Assembly: GCA_002399405.1 (NCBI GenBank)
Contig: DHDP01000002.1
Span: 328,229 to 392,228, forward strand
Origin: Treponema sp. UBA4873
GTDB lineage: Bacteria > Spirochaetota > Spirochaetia > Treponematales > Treponemataceae
Length of the DNA stretch: 64,000 nucleotides
Reading direction: 5' to 3'
Below, piece after piece: positions 42,766 through 50,029 of this stretch. A program made the translations under genes and the position numbers. Numbering within the stretch: the first letter of the stretch is position 1; the number at the start of each line of letters is the position of its first letter. Below the pieces are notes generated by a model. That model saw only the letters and a list, made by a program, of their open reading frames with translations. It did not search any database and was not told where the DNA came from.

Positions 42766-43020
42766 CTTTATCTCCTTGAACTCAGCTTCCTTTGTGAGTT
42801 GTTCACATCGTTAATGTATACTAAATTTATATAGAATTTAGTAATAGTAATAATAAGGTCCGGCATTTTGTGGATATCGACTATATTTCGTTACATGATA
42901 ACGATTTGCAAAGTATATAACTCACTATGTTTTATTCACAAGTTATACACTTATCCACTATTTTTCTATTTATACACCAGTTATACACAGCATTGTATCA
43001 TATTGTACACAGTTTTGTCT
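42766..43020. other. oriC: Replication origin oriC (DnaA box cluster between dnaA and dnaN)
   Basis: The 255-nt gap between dnaN and dnaA has DnaA boxes at 42869–42877 (reverse, ATATCCACA), 42932–42940 (TTATTCACA), 42943–42951 (TTATACACT), 42951–42959 (TTATCCACT), 42970–42978 (TTATACACC), 42981–42989 (TTATACACA) and a looser 43003–43011 (TTGTACACA). AT-rich DNA and DnaA-trios lie on the dnaN side. This is the expected dnaA–oriC–dnaN arrangement. Confidence 0.88.
42820..42856 (+). other. Origin unwinding element with DnaA-trio repeats
   Basis: An AT-rich segment with a short inverted repeat (42820–42827/42835–42842) runs into six consecutive trinucleotides TAG-TAA-TAG-TAA-TAA-TAA at 42839–42856. 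The trinucleotides match the DnaA-trio consensus, which binds initiator on single-stranded DNA. They are followed at once by the GC-rich block GGTCCGGC (42857–42864) and a DnaA box TGTGGATAT (42869–42877), the order and polarity described for the Bacillus basal unwinding system. Confidence 0.7.
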
Positions 43021-44436
43021 TTATTTTTTATAGTCTTTTATCTCCTTCATGAGCAGCTGTACGCGTGCATTTAAAGTAGAATCGATTTTCATTTGAGCGC
43101 TTATTTTTTCGTATGAATGCATGGCGGTGGAGTGGTCCCGTCCGCCGAATTCGCTGCCCAGTTCGGTAAAAGAGTATTCAGTAAGCTCCCGTGCAATATA
43201 CAGCGCTATCTGCCGAGGGGTTACGAATTTCTGGTCGCGTTTTTTGTTTTTTATATCGGAGACTGATATCTGATATTCGTCCGCCACCACTTTCTGTATT
43301 GTGTCGATTGTGATGTTGCCTGCCGACGGATTGCTGAATATGTCGCGGAGCTGCTGCTGTGCAATTTCGATTGTGAGCGGTTTCTGGATAAGCTCGGCGT
43401 AACCTATCATCTTCGTTAAAGCCGATTCCAGATCGCGGACGTTGGTTTCGACGTTTTTTGCAATATAGTCTATAACGTCGTCGGGAATTTTTTTACCGAG
43501 TATTTCGAGCTTTTTAAGAAGAATGGCGCGGCGCGTTTCGTAGTTCGGCGGCTGCAGGTCGACGCACAGTCCGTTCGATATACGGCTCTGGATACGGTCG
43601 GCAAATCCCTTGAGCTCGGTGATGGGACGGTCGCAGGTGAAAACCATCTGTGAGTTGTGATCGCGCAGCTCGTTGAACGTATAGAACAGCTCTTCCTGAA
43701 GAGCTGGTTTGTTCTGAAGAAAATGTATGTCGTCGAGCAGCAGCACGTCGAGTCCGCGGTATTTCGACTTGAATTTTTCCGTCGTTTTGGAAGCGAGGGA
43801 CGACGTAAATTCGTTCGTAAACGCTTCTGCTGACGTATAGCAGATTTTAAATCTGTCGTTGTGTTCTTTGAATATATAATTTCCGATTGCCTGCATAAGG
43901 TGCGTTTTTCCGAGACCGACGCCGCCGTAGAGCAGGATAGGGTTGAATTTTTTGCCGGGTTCTTTTGAGACTGCAATGGCCGCGTTGTATGCGAAATTGT
44001 TGTTGTCTCCCGACACGAACGTATCGAATGTAAAATCCTCGCGAAGCTGCGGATGTTTTCTTACCGGATTTTCTTTGAAATCCGGTTTTTCAGGATTTTC
44101 TTCAGCTTTTTTTGTTTCAACTGCCGGAACAGCCTCTTTTTCTTCGGGAGCTGCAATAGCAGAATCGCTTACCGTATGGTTTATTTCAATATTTTTCTGC
44201 CCGGTAAGTTCTTCTATCTTTTTGATAACTCTGTCGACGTTCCCTTTTTTCTGCATCTGCAGCCACAAAAATTCCGACGGAACGGACACAGTAATTGTAT
44301 TGTCCGTGTCTTCAATATATTGCATATTAAACCAGAGTTTGAATTCCGTTTCCTGCTGAGAGCCTTCCTTTTTGAATTCTTCGTGTATCTGATCCAAGGC
44401 ATACTGCCAGACTTCACGATAATTATTGTTAGACAT
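43021..44436 (-). CDS. dnaA: Chromosomal replication initiator DnaA
   Basis: A 471-residue initiator. Domain I lies at about 1–90, a Glu/Lys/Pro-rich linker at about 95–135, the AAA+ domain follows with Walker A YGGVGLGKTHLMQAIGNY and Walker B VLLLDDIHFLQNK, and domain IV ends the protein with the DnaA-box-binding signature LGSEFGGRDHSTAMHSYEKI. Length and order are normal. A -10 TATAAT lies only 7 nt before the ATG and no ribosome site is seen, so the mRNA may be leaderless. dnaN follows across oriC, and gyrB is divergent 97 nt away. Confidence 0.97.
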   Translation of the reverse strand: MSNNNYREVWQYALDQIHEEFKKEGSQQETEFKLWFNMQYIEDTDNTITVSVPSEFLWLQMQKKGNVDRVIKKIEELTGQKNIEINHTVSDSAIAAPEEKEAVPAVETKKAEENPEKPDFKENPVRKHPQLREDFTFDTFVSGDNNNFAYNAAIAVSKEPGKKFNPILLYGGVGLGKTHLMQAIGNYIFKEHNDRFKICYTSAEAFTNEFTSSLASKTTEKFKSKYRGLDVLLLDDIHFLQNKPALQEELFYTFNELRDHNSQMVFTCDRPITELKGFADRIQSRISNGLCVDLQPPNYETRRAILLKKLEILGKKIPDDVIDYIAKNVETNVRDLESALTKMIGYAELIQKPLTIEIAQQQLRDIFSNPSAGNITIDTIQKVVADEYQISVSDIKNKKRDQKFVTPRQIALYIARELTEYSFTELGSEFGGRDHSTAMHSYEKISAQMKIDSTLNARVQLLMKEIKDYKK

Positions 44437-44443
44437 ATGCGTA

Positions 44444-44473
44444 ATTATAAACCGCCTTTACTTTTTTCTTCAA
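44444..44473 (-). promoter_or_regulatory. Candidate dnaA promoter
   Basis: On the minus strand TTGAAG (44468–44473) and TATAAT (44444–44449) are 18 nt apart. The -10 box ends 7 nt before the dnaA ATG, so transcription would begin at or next to the start codon. Confidence 0.55.
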
Positions 44474-44533
44474 GACAGGTATACTTAAAAGTACTAATTC
44501 GTTCTATTATAGCGAAAAAATCAAGGAAACAGC

Positions 44534-46456
44534 ATGAACCCTTCTGAAAATTATTCCGCAAGCAGTATTCAGGTATTGAAAGGACTGGAAGCAGTACGCA
44601 AGCGGCCGGGCATGTATATCGGCTCTACGGGACCACAGGGTCTTCATCACCTGGTCTATGAAGTAGTGGACAACAGCATCGATGAGGCGATGGCGGGTTT
44701 CTGCGACAGAATCGTCGTTGCTCTCGAAAAGGATGATATCTGCCGCGTTGAGGATAACGGCCGCGGTATTCCCGTCGGCATGCACCCTACAGAGCATATA
44801 AGCGCTCTGGAGCTTGTTCTTACCCGTCTGCATGCCGGCGGCAAGTTCGACAAAGGCGCGTATAAGGTTTCCGGCGGTCTTCACGGCGTCGGCGTCAGCT
44901 GCGTCAACGCGCTTTCCTCATGGATGGAAGCGACTGTCGACCAGAACGGCAAACGATATTTCCAGCGCTACGAGACAGGCATACCTAAGACAAAAGTAGA
45001 GGAAATAGGTACGTCCGACAGTCACGGAACGACAATCCGCTGGAAATCGGACAAATCCATATTCACTGAAACTACGACGTACGACTTCGATGTGCTGTCT
45101 AAACGGCTCCGCGAGCTTGCGTTTCTTAACAGCGGCATTACAATCATATTCCGCGACGAGCGTCTCGAAAATCCGAAGGAAGTGACGTTCAAGTTTGAGG
45201 GCGGAATAAAACATTTCGTCTCGTATCTCAACGAAGGCAAGAACGTCATTCCGGCGGAACCCGTTTACGTTGAAGGCGAGGAAAACGGCGTACTGACCGA
45301 ACTAGCCATGCAGTACAACGACGGCTATACCGAGAACATTTTTTCATACGTCAACGATATCAATACGGTAGAAGGCGGAACGCATCTCGAAGGGTATAAA
45401 AGTGCCCTTACGTTCGTACTGAATAAATTTCTTGAATCGAATCAGAAGCTTTCAAAGAAAATGGACAAGGACGAAAAGCTCACCGGCGACGACGTCCGTG
45501 CAGGCCTTACGGCAGTTTTGTCTCTGAAAGTTCCCGAACCGCAGTTCGAAGGCCAGACGAAGACGAAACTCGGCAACAGCGAAGTCCGCACCATTGTCGA
45601 TTCGCTCATCAAGGAAAAGCTGACGCTGTTTTTCGAGCAGCATCCGCAGGACCTCGAGCATATTCTGGAAAAATCTGTAGGTGAGGCGAGTGCGCGCATT
45701 GCGGCCCGCAAAGCTAAGGAAGCGACGCGACGAAAGAGCGGACTCGACAGTTTCGGTCTGCCGGGCAAACTTTCGGATTGTTCTTCAAAAGATCCTTCAG
45801 CGTGCGAAGTGTACATAGTCGAGGGTGATTCTGCAGGCGGTTCCGCGAAGAAGGGCCGCGACAGCAAGCATCAGGCTATTCTTCCGCTGTGGGGCAAGAT
45901 GCTCAACGTTGAAAAGACCCGCATAGACAAGGTAATCAACAACGACAAACTTGAGCCCGTCATTGCGACGCTCGGCGCGGGAATAGGCAAGGATTTTGAC
46001 ATAAGCAGGTTAAGGTATCATAAAATCATCATTATGGCCGATGCCGATGTCGACGGTTCGCACATCCGCACGCTTTTGCTCACGTTCTTTTTCCGGTACA
46101 TGCCGCAGATTATCGAAGACGGCTACGTGTATCTTGCAATGCCGCCGCTGTATAAAGTGAGCTGGAACAGAAAAGAGTGGTACGTGTACGACGACGATGA
46201 AAAGTCGAAAGTTCTGAAGGAACTCGGACCGAATGCGGAAAAGGCTTCTGTCCAGCGGTACAAGGGTCTCGGCGAAATGGACGGGACGCAGCTGTGGAAC
46301 ACAACAATGGATCCTGCGCGCCGCAAGATGAAGCAGGTGACTATTCCCGACGCGGTAGCAGCCGACAAAATGTTCTCCGTATGCATGGGCGAAGAGGTTG
46401 AACCCCGCCGCAAATTCATCGAAGAGAACGCGGTCTACGCCAATCTCGATGTGTAA
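44534..46456 (+). CDS. gyrB: DNA gyrase subunit B
   Basis: A 640-residue GyrB. The GHKL ATPase domain has VLKGLEAVRKRPGMYIGS, EVVDNSIDEAMAG and VEDNGRGIPV; the transducer and Toprim domains follow, with Toprim motifs EVYIVEGDSAGGSAKKGRD and IIIMADADVDGSHIRTL. Length is in the normal range without the long proteobacterial insertion. AAGGA is 6 nt ahead of the ATG. gyrA follows after 22 nt and dnaA is divergent. Together with GyrA it introduces negative supercoils. Confidence 0.97.
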   Translation: MNPSENYSASSIQVLKGLEAVRKRPGMYIGSTGPQGLHHLVYEVVDNSIDEAMAGFCDRIVVALEKDDICRVEDNGRGIPVGMHPTEHISALELVLTRLHAGGKFDKGAYKVSGGLHGVGVSCVNALSSWMEATVDQNGKRYFQRYETGIPKTKVEEIGTSDSHGTTIRWKSDKSIFTETTTYDFDVLSKRLRELAFLNSGITIIFRDERLENPKEVTFKFEGGIKHFVSYLNEGKNVIPAEPVYVEGEENGVLTELAMQYNDGYTENIFSYVNDINTVEGGTHLEGYKSALTFVLNKFLESNQKLSKKMDKDEKLTGDDVRAGLTAVLSLKVPEPQFEGQTKTKLGNSEVRTIVDSLIKEKLTLFFEQHPQDLEHILEKSVGEASARIAARKAKEATRRKSGLDSFGLPGKLSDCSSKDPSACEVYIVEGDSAGGSAKKGRDSKHQAILPLWGKMLNVEKTRIDKVINNDKLEPVIATLGAGIGKDFDISRLRYHKIIIMADADVDGSHIRTLLLTFFFRYMPQIIEDGYVYLAMPPLYKVSWNRKEWYVYDDDEKSKVLKELGPNAEKASVQRYKGLGEMDGTQLWNTTMDPARRKMKQVTIPDAVAADKMFSVCMGEEVEPRRKFIEENAVYANLDV

Positions 46457-46478
46457 TCAGAAAAATAAGGATTGAATC

Positions 46479-48971
46479 ATGGACGAAATTAAAACGCCGG
46501 AAGGTGGAACACTTATCCACATGCCTATCGATGCGGAAGTCAAGCAGGCATATATAGACTATTCCATGTCCGTTATTACAAGCCGTGCTCTGCCGGACGT
46601 ACGCGACGGACTTAAACCGGTACACCGCCGCATTCTGTACGCCATGGATGAACTCGGTCTGCGCAACAACGGTTCAACCCGCAAGTGCGCCAAAATCGTC
46701 GGCGATGTGCTCGGAAAATACCATCCGCACGGAGACGCTTCTGTTTACGACGCGCTCGTCCATCTTGGACAGGATTTTTATCTCAGGTATCCGGTTATAA
46801 CGCCGCAGGGAAACTTCGGAACGATTGCAGGCGATCCGCCTGCCGCATACCGTTATACGGAAGCGAAGATGGCAAAACTTGCTGAGGAAATGGTCGCCGA
46901 CATAGACAAGGATACGGTCGACTTTATTCCGAACTTCGACGAAACAACGAAAGAGCCGACTGTTCTGCCGTCGAAACTTCCGTATCTGCTTGTGAACGGT
47001 TCCTCCGGTATTGCCGTCGGTATGGCGACGAACATGCCGCCGCACAATCTGCGTGAAATAGCGGCGGCCGTTACCGCATACATCGACAATCCCGAAATTT
47101 CAATCGATGAACTCTGCAAAATAATCAGAGGACCTGATTTTCCGACGGGCGGAATTATTTTCGGCCGCGGTGGAATTAAGGAAGCATACAAAACCGGCCG
47201 CGGCAAAATAATCGTGCGCGGACGGTTCAACATAGAAACGGCGAAAAACGGTAAAGAATCTATTGTCTTTACCGAAGTACCGTATCAGGTCAATACGAAG
47301 ATGCTCTGCGAGCGGATAGGCGAGCTGGCCCGCAACAAGGACATTGACGGCATTACCGGCATAAACGACGAGAGTTCCGACCGTACGGGTATGCGCATCG
47401 TCATCGATTTGAAACGCGGTGCCATTACAAAAATCGTATTGAATCAGCTGTTTTCGAAGACCGCACTGCAGTCGAACTTCGGAGTAATCAACCTGGCGCT
47501 TGTACGCGGGCGGCCCCAGATATTGACACTCAAACAGCTTTTACAGTACTTTGTCGAACACCGTGATCAGGTTGTGACGAGGCGGACAAAGTTTGAACTT
47601 GCAAAAGCGCTTGCCCGCGAGCACATTCTGCAGGCGCTCATCGTCGCAATCAACAATATCGACGAGGTCATAAAAATAATACGCGGCAGCCGTGATGCGG
47701 AAGACGCAAAGAACGGCCTCATGAAGCGGTTCCAGTTCGACGACGTTCAGGCACAGGCCATTGTCGACATGCAGCTCAAACGCCTGACGCATCTGGAAGT
47801 CGACGATCTCAAAAAAGAACTTGCAGAGCTTGAAGTATGGATTGCGCATCTCCGCGATCTGCTCGAGCATCACGAAAAGATTCTTGCGCTCATCAAAACA
47901 GAGACAAACGAGTTGGTAGAAAAATACGGTGATGATCGCCGTACAGATATCGTTTCCGACGAGGTCGAAGAGATCAACGTCGAGGACATGATTAAAGAGG
48001 AAGATATGGTAGTTTTAGTATCGAAACTTGGGTACATCAAACGCATTGCAGCGTCGCAGTACAAGAGTCAGGGCCGAGGCGGCAAGGGAAGCATCAGCGC
48101 AAACCTTGTCGAAGATGACTACATCAGTCAGATTTTCATCGCGTCGACTCACGACAACATTATGTTTATAACCAACGAGGGCAAAGCATACTGGATAAAA
48201 GCACACGAGATTCCGGAAGCGTCGAAATCAAGCCGCGGTGCCCACATAAAGAGCCTGCTTTCAGTTTCCGCCGACGAAGAAATCACAACGATCGTTGCGG
48301 TCAAAGAATTCAGCGAGACACAGTATGTGCTTATGGCTACGTCGAACGGTGTCGTCAAAAAGACGGCACTCAGCGATTTTTCCAACGCGAAGGCAAAGGG
48401 AATTATTGCAATCAAGCTTGATGAAGGTGACAAACTTATCTGCGCGATTCTGACGCAGGGCAAGGACGACGTATTCCTTATTTCCAGAAGAGGCAAAGCT
48501 CTCCGCATTTCCGAGGAAGATGTCCGCGTCATGGGCCGTGCGAGCCGCGGAACAAAGGGCATGAAGCTTGCGGAGGGCGATGAAATTTCCGCCGCCGTGA
48601 GGGTAGAGAAGGACAAGGGCATTATGCTCGTCACGGAAAAAGGATACGGCAAACGCATCACTGTCGAGGATTTTAAGCCGCACGGAAGAGGAACCGGCGG
48701 ACAGCGCTGCTATGGCAATACCGAAGAACGCGGTGAAATCATCGGTGCTCTTTCGGTTGCTGCCGACGACGAAGTCCTCTGCATCACAAGCCAGGGAAAG
48801 ACGCTCAGAGTTGCAGTCAATACAATCAAGGAGCAGGGAGCCGGCTCGAGCGGTGTAACGCTTGTAAAGATTGAAAGCCCTGACTATCTCGTCGGTGTCG
48901 ACCGCGTTGCAGAAGACGACGAAGAGGAAGAGGTGACCGCAGAAGCTGAAAAACCGGAAGGTTCAAAATAG
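46479..48971 (+). CDS. gyrA: DNA gyrase subunit A
   Basis: An 830-residue GyrA. The N-terminal breakage-reunion domain includes the quinolone region KYHPHGDASVYDALVHLGQ and the catalytic Tyr in the PAAYRYTEAKM segment (about residue 127). The C-terminal half is the beta-pinwheel with repeats such as GYIKRIAASQYKSQGRGGKG, which carries the GyrA box Q-G-R-G-G-K-G needed for supercoiling. The quinolone-contact position (E. coli Ser83) is Ala, as known from treponemes. The tail is acidic (EEEEVTAEAEKPEGSK). A stem-loop follows the stop at 48980–49002. Confidence 0.97.
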   Translation: MDEIKTPEGGTLIHMPIDAEVKQAYIDYSMSVITSRALPDVRDGLKPVHRRILYAMDELGLRNNGSTRKCAKIVGDVLGKYHPHGDASVYDALVHLGQDFYLRYPVITPQGNFGTIAGDPPAAYRYTEAKMAKLAEEMVADIDKDTVDFIPNFDETTKEPTVLPSKLPYLLVNGSSGIAVGMATNMPPHNLREIAAAVTAYIDNPEISIDELCKIIRGPDFPTGGIIFGRGGIKEAYKTGRGKIIVRGRFNIETAKNGKESIVFTEVPYQVNTKMLCERIGELARNKDIDGITGINDESSDRTGMRIVIDLKRGAITKIVLNQLFSKTALQSNFGVINLALVRGRPQILTLKQLLQYFVEHRDQVVTRRTKFELAKALAREHILQALIVAINNIDEVIKIIRGSRDAEDAKNGLMKRFQFDDVQAQAIVDMQLKRLTHLEVDDLKKELAELEVWIAHLRDLLEHHEKILALIKTETNELVEKYGDDRRTDIVSDEVEEINVEDMIKEEDMVVLVSKLGYIKRIAASQYKSQGRGGKGSISANLVEDDYISQIFIASTHDNIMFITNEGKAYWIKAHEIPEASKSSRGAHIKSLLSVSADEEITTIVAVKEFSETQYVLMATSNGVVKKTALSDFSNAKAKGIIAIKLDEGDKLICAILTQGKDDVFLISRRGKALRISEEDVRVMGRASRGTKGMKLAEGDEISAAVRVEKDKGIMLVTEKGYGKRITVEDFKPHGRGTGGQRCYGNTEERGEIIGALSVAADDEVLCITSQGKTLRVAVNTIKEQGAGSSGVTLVKIESPDYLVGVDRVAEDDEEEEVTAEAEKPEGSK

Positions 48972-48979
48972 TTTATTAT

Positions 48980-49002
48980 AATTCCTTATATTATAAGGAA
49001 TT
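48980..49002. terminator. Hairpin after gyrA
   Basis: AATTCCTTATA (48980–48990), one-nucleotide centre and TATAAGGAATT (48992–49002) form a perfect AT-rich inverted repeat 9 nt after the gyrA stop. It may mark the transcript end; it has no flanking T run. Confidence 0.4.
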
Positions 49003-49034
49003 ATGCGATTATTGACGATGAATGCATAATTCTG

Positions 49035-49063
49035 CTGACAAAACGGCGGGATTAAGCTATACT
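49035..49063 (+). promoter_or_regulatory. Candidate promoter of a short transcript
   Basis: CTGACA (49035–49040) and TATACT (49058–49063) lie exactly 17 nt apart on the plus strand, a good sigma-70-like promoter. It faces the terminator at 49128–49172. Confidence 0.5.
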
Positions 49064-49069
49064 TTTTGA

Positions 49070-49172
49070 TAAGGGAACAACTGTATTTTAAAACAACTAA
49101 ACAGTTGACGGGTGAAACATCAGGCAGAAGGCCGGATAATGGAAAAATCCATTGTCCGGCCTTTCTTTATTT
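49070..49172 (+). ncRNA. Candidate small RNA of about 100 nt
   Basis: A good promoter (49035–49063) and a strong intrinsic terminator (stem 49128–49142 with 49149–49163, then TCTTTATTT) delimit a transcript of about 100 nt with no credible coding frame: the frame starting at 49066 runs through the terminator hairpin. No known RNA family was recognised. Existence rests on promoter and terminator only. Confidence 0.35.
49128..49172 (+). terminator. Intrinsic terminator
   Basis: AAGGCCGGATAATGG (49128–49142) pairs with CCATTGTCCGGCCTT (49149–49163), one mismatch, followed by a T-rich tail. It ends the candidate small RNA or read-through from gyrA. Confidence 0.75.
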
Positions 49173-49258
49173 GTGGAACATTAAAACCGACCGCGATACT
49201 TTTAGAGAACAACGTACCCTGCTGTTAATGGCGGGGGATGCTGTTCCTTCGCCGTATT

Positions 49259-49274
49259 TGTTTCACGTGAAACA
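49259..49274. promoter_or_regulatory. parS: parS site 1
   Basis: Perfect palindrome TGTTTCACGTGAAACA, identical to the bacterial parS consensus bound by ParB/Spo0J. Confidence 0.92.
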
Positions 49275-49293
49275 ATAATATATGTTATAAAAG

Positions 49294-49426
49294 ATATCCA
49301 CAATGTTAACAAATTGTGGAAAAGTACGGCTGGTTATTCACAAGTTGTTAACGAATGTGGAAAACTTCCGGATAAATATGTTTCACGTGAAACATTGTTT
49401 GTCGAAATTATGCACTTTGTGGAAAA
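49294..49426. other. Second DnaA-box cluster
   Basis: Boxes at 49294–49302 (ATATCCACA, one mismatch), 49315–49323 (reverse TTTTCCACA), 49334–49342 (TTATTCACA), 49356–49364 (reverse TTTTCCACA) and 49418–49426 (reverse TTTTCCACA). GTTAAC recurs next to three of them (49305, 49347, 49430). It lies between parS sites and could titrate DnaA or form part of a split origin. Confidence 0.55.
49379..49394. promoter_or_regulatory. parS: parS site 2
   Basis: Perfect TGTTTCACGTGAAACA, 104 nt after site 1 and inside the second DnaA-box cluster. Confidence 0.92.
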
Positions 49427-49644
49427 ATGGTTAACAACTTTTGGCAAAGAAATTTAATCAAAAATAATGATTTGTCCGTAGCAGATTGTGCCGGGTATAT
49501 ATTGTATTATCCGCTGTATGAAATCTTCTTAGCATGCCGCACGATTTATGGATGCAGTGAATTGTGCGTGGGAAAATATACTCTCACAAAATCCGGTTTT
49601 AAAAAGGTCCTATATACTCTGCCGGTCGTGACATATCTGTCGAT

Positions 49645-49660
49645 TGTTTCACGTGAAACA
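49645..49660. promoter_or_regulatory. parS: parS site 3
   Basis: Perfect TGTTTCACGTGAAACA. Confidence 0.92.
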
Positions 49661-49695
49661 GTATGGAAAACAAAGGCGGGAACAGGGCAGATGTG

Positions 49696-49711
49696 TGTTT
49701 CACGTGAAACA
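49696..49711. promoter_or_regulatory. parS: parS site 4
   Basis: Perfect TGTTTCACGTGAAACA, 35 nt after site 3. Confidence 0.92.
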
Positions 49712-49752
49712 TTTATGGGAAATAATAACGGGAACATGGTAGGTGGAATACA

Positions 49753-49768
49753 TGTTTCACGTGAAACA
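49753..49768. promoter_or_regulatory. parS: parS site 5
   Basis: Perfect TGTTTCACGTGAAACA, 41 nt after site 4. Confidence 0.92.
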
Positions 49769-49902
49769 AATCAGATAACTAACGAACGATAGTTTACAGA
49801 ATCCCATACAACTGATTGTTTGTGTTTTTTCGTACAACCGGTCATTAGGAAAAACGGACGGTAGATATACACAAAACGTACAGGTCTTCGAGGGTGGGCT
49901 GC

Positions 49903-49946
49903 TTAGTTACCTTGTACAGAAATACGGTAACTAAACATTTTTTCCC
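49903..49946 (+). terminator. Terminator-like hairpin before the helicase gene
   Basis: TTAGTTACC (49903–49911) pairs with GGTAACTAA (49926–49934), followed by ACATTTTTT on the plus strand. No gene ends just before it, so it may end an unseen transcript from the parS region or act in the helicase leader. Confidence 0.4.
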
Positions 49947-50029
49947 GAAAGGCAGATAAGCCTGTGTATAATTACCGTACGTTTTCAGTATTCATTGTCA
50001 GACCTGCTTTTTTGCTTTACACTGGAGAC

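Larger units (their letters stand above)
48972..50029. other. Non-coding region with parS sites, DnaA boxes and hairpins
   Basis: About 1 kb between gyrA and the helicase gene. Contents in order: hairpin 48980–49002, candidate promoter and small RNA 49035–49172, parS site, DnaA-box group 49294–49426, four more parS sites up to 49768, and a terminator-like hairpin 49903–49934. Open frames here translate the parS sequence as repeated V-S-R-E-T and lack ribosome sites or family resemblance, so they are not reported as genes. Confidence 0.85.

Noticed and set aside
49066..49278. Open frame of 70 codons starting at TTG
   Set aside because: It runs through a strong terminator hairpin and a parS site and begins right after a -10 box; not a credible gene.
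49427..49792. Open frame of 121 codons after gyrA
   Set aside because: Its repeated V-S-R-E-T words are simply the parS palindrome read in frame; no ribosome site and no family resemblance.
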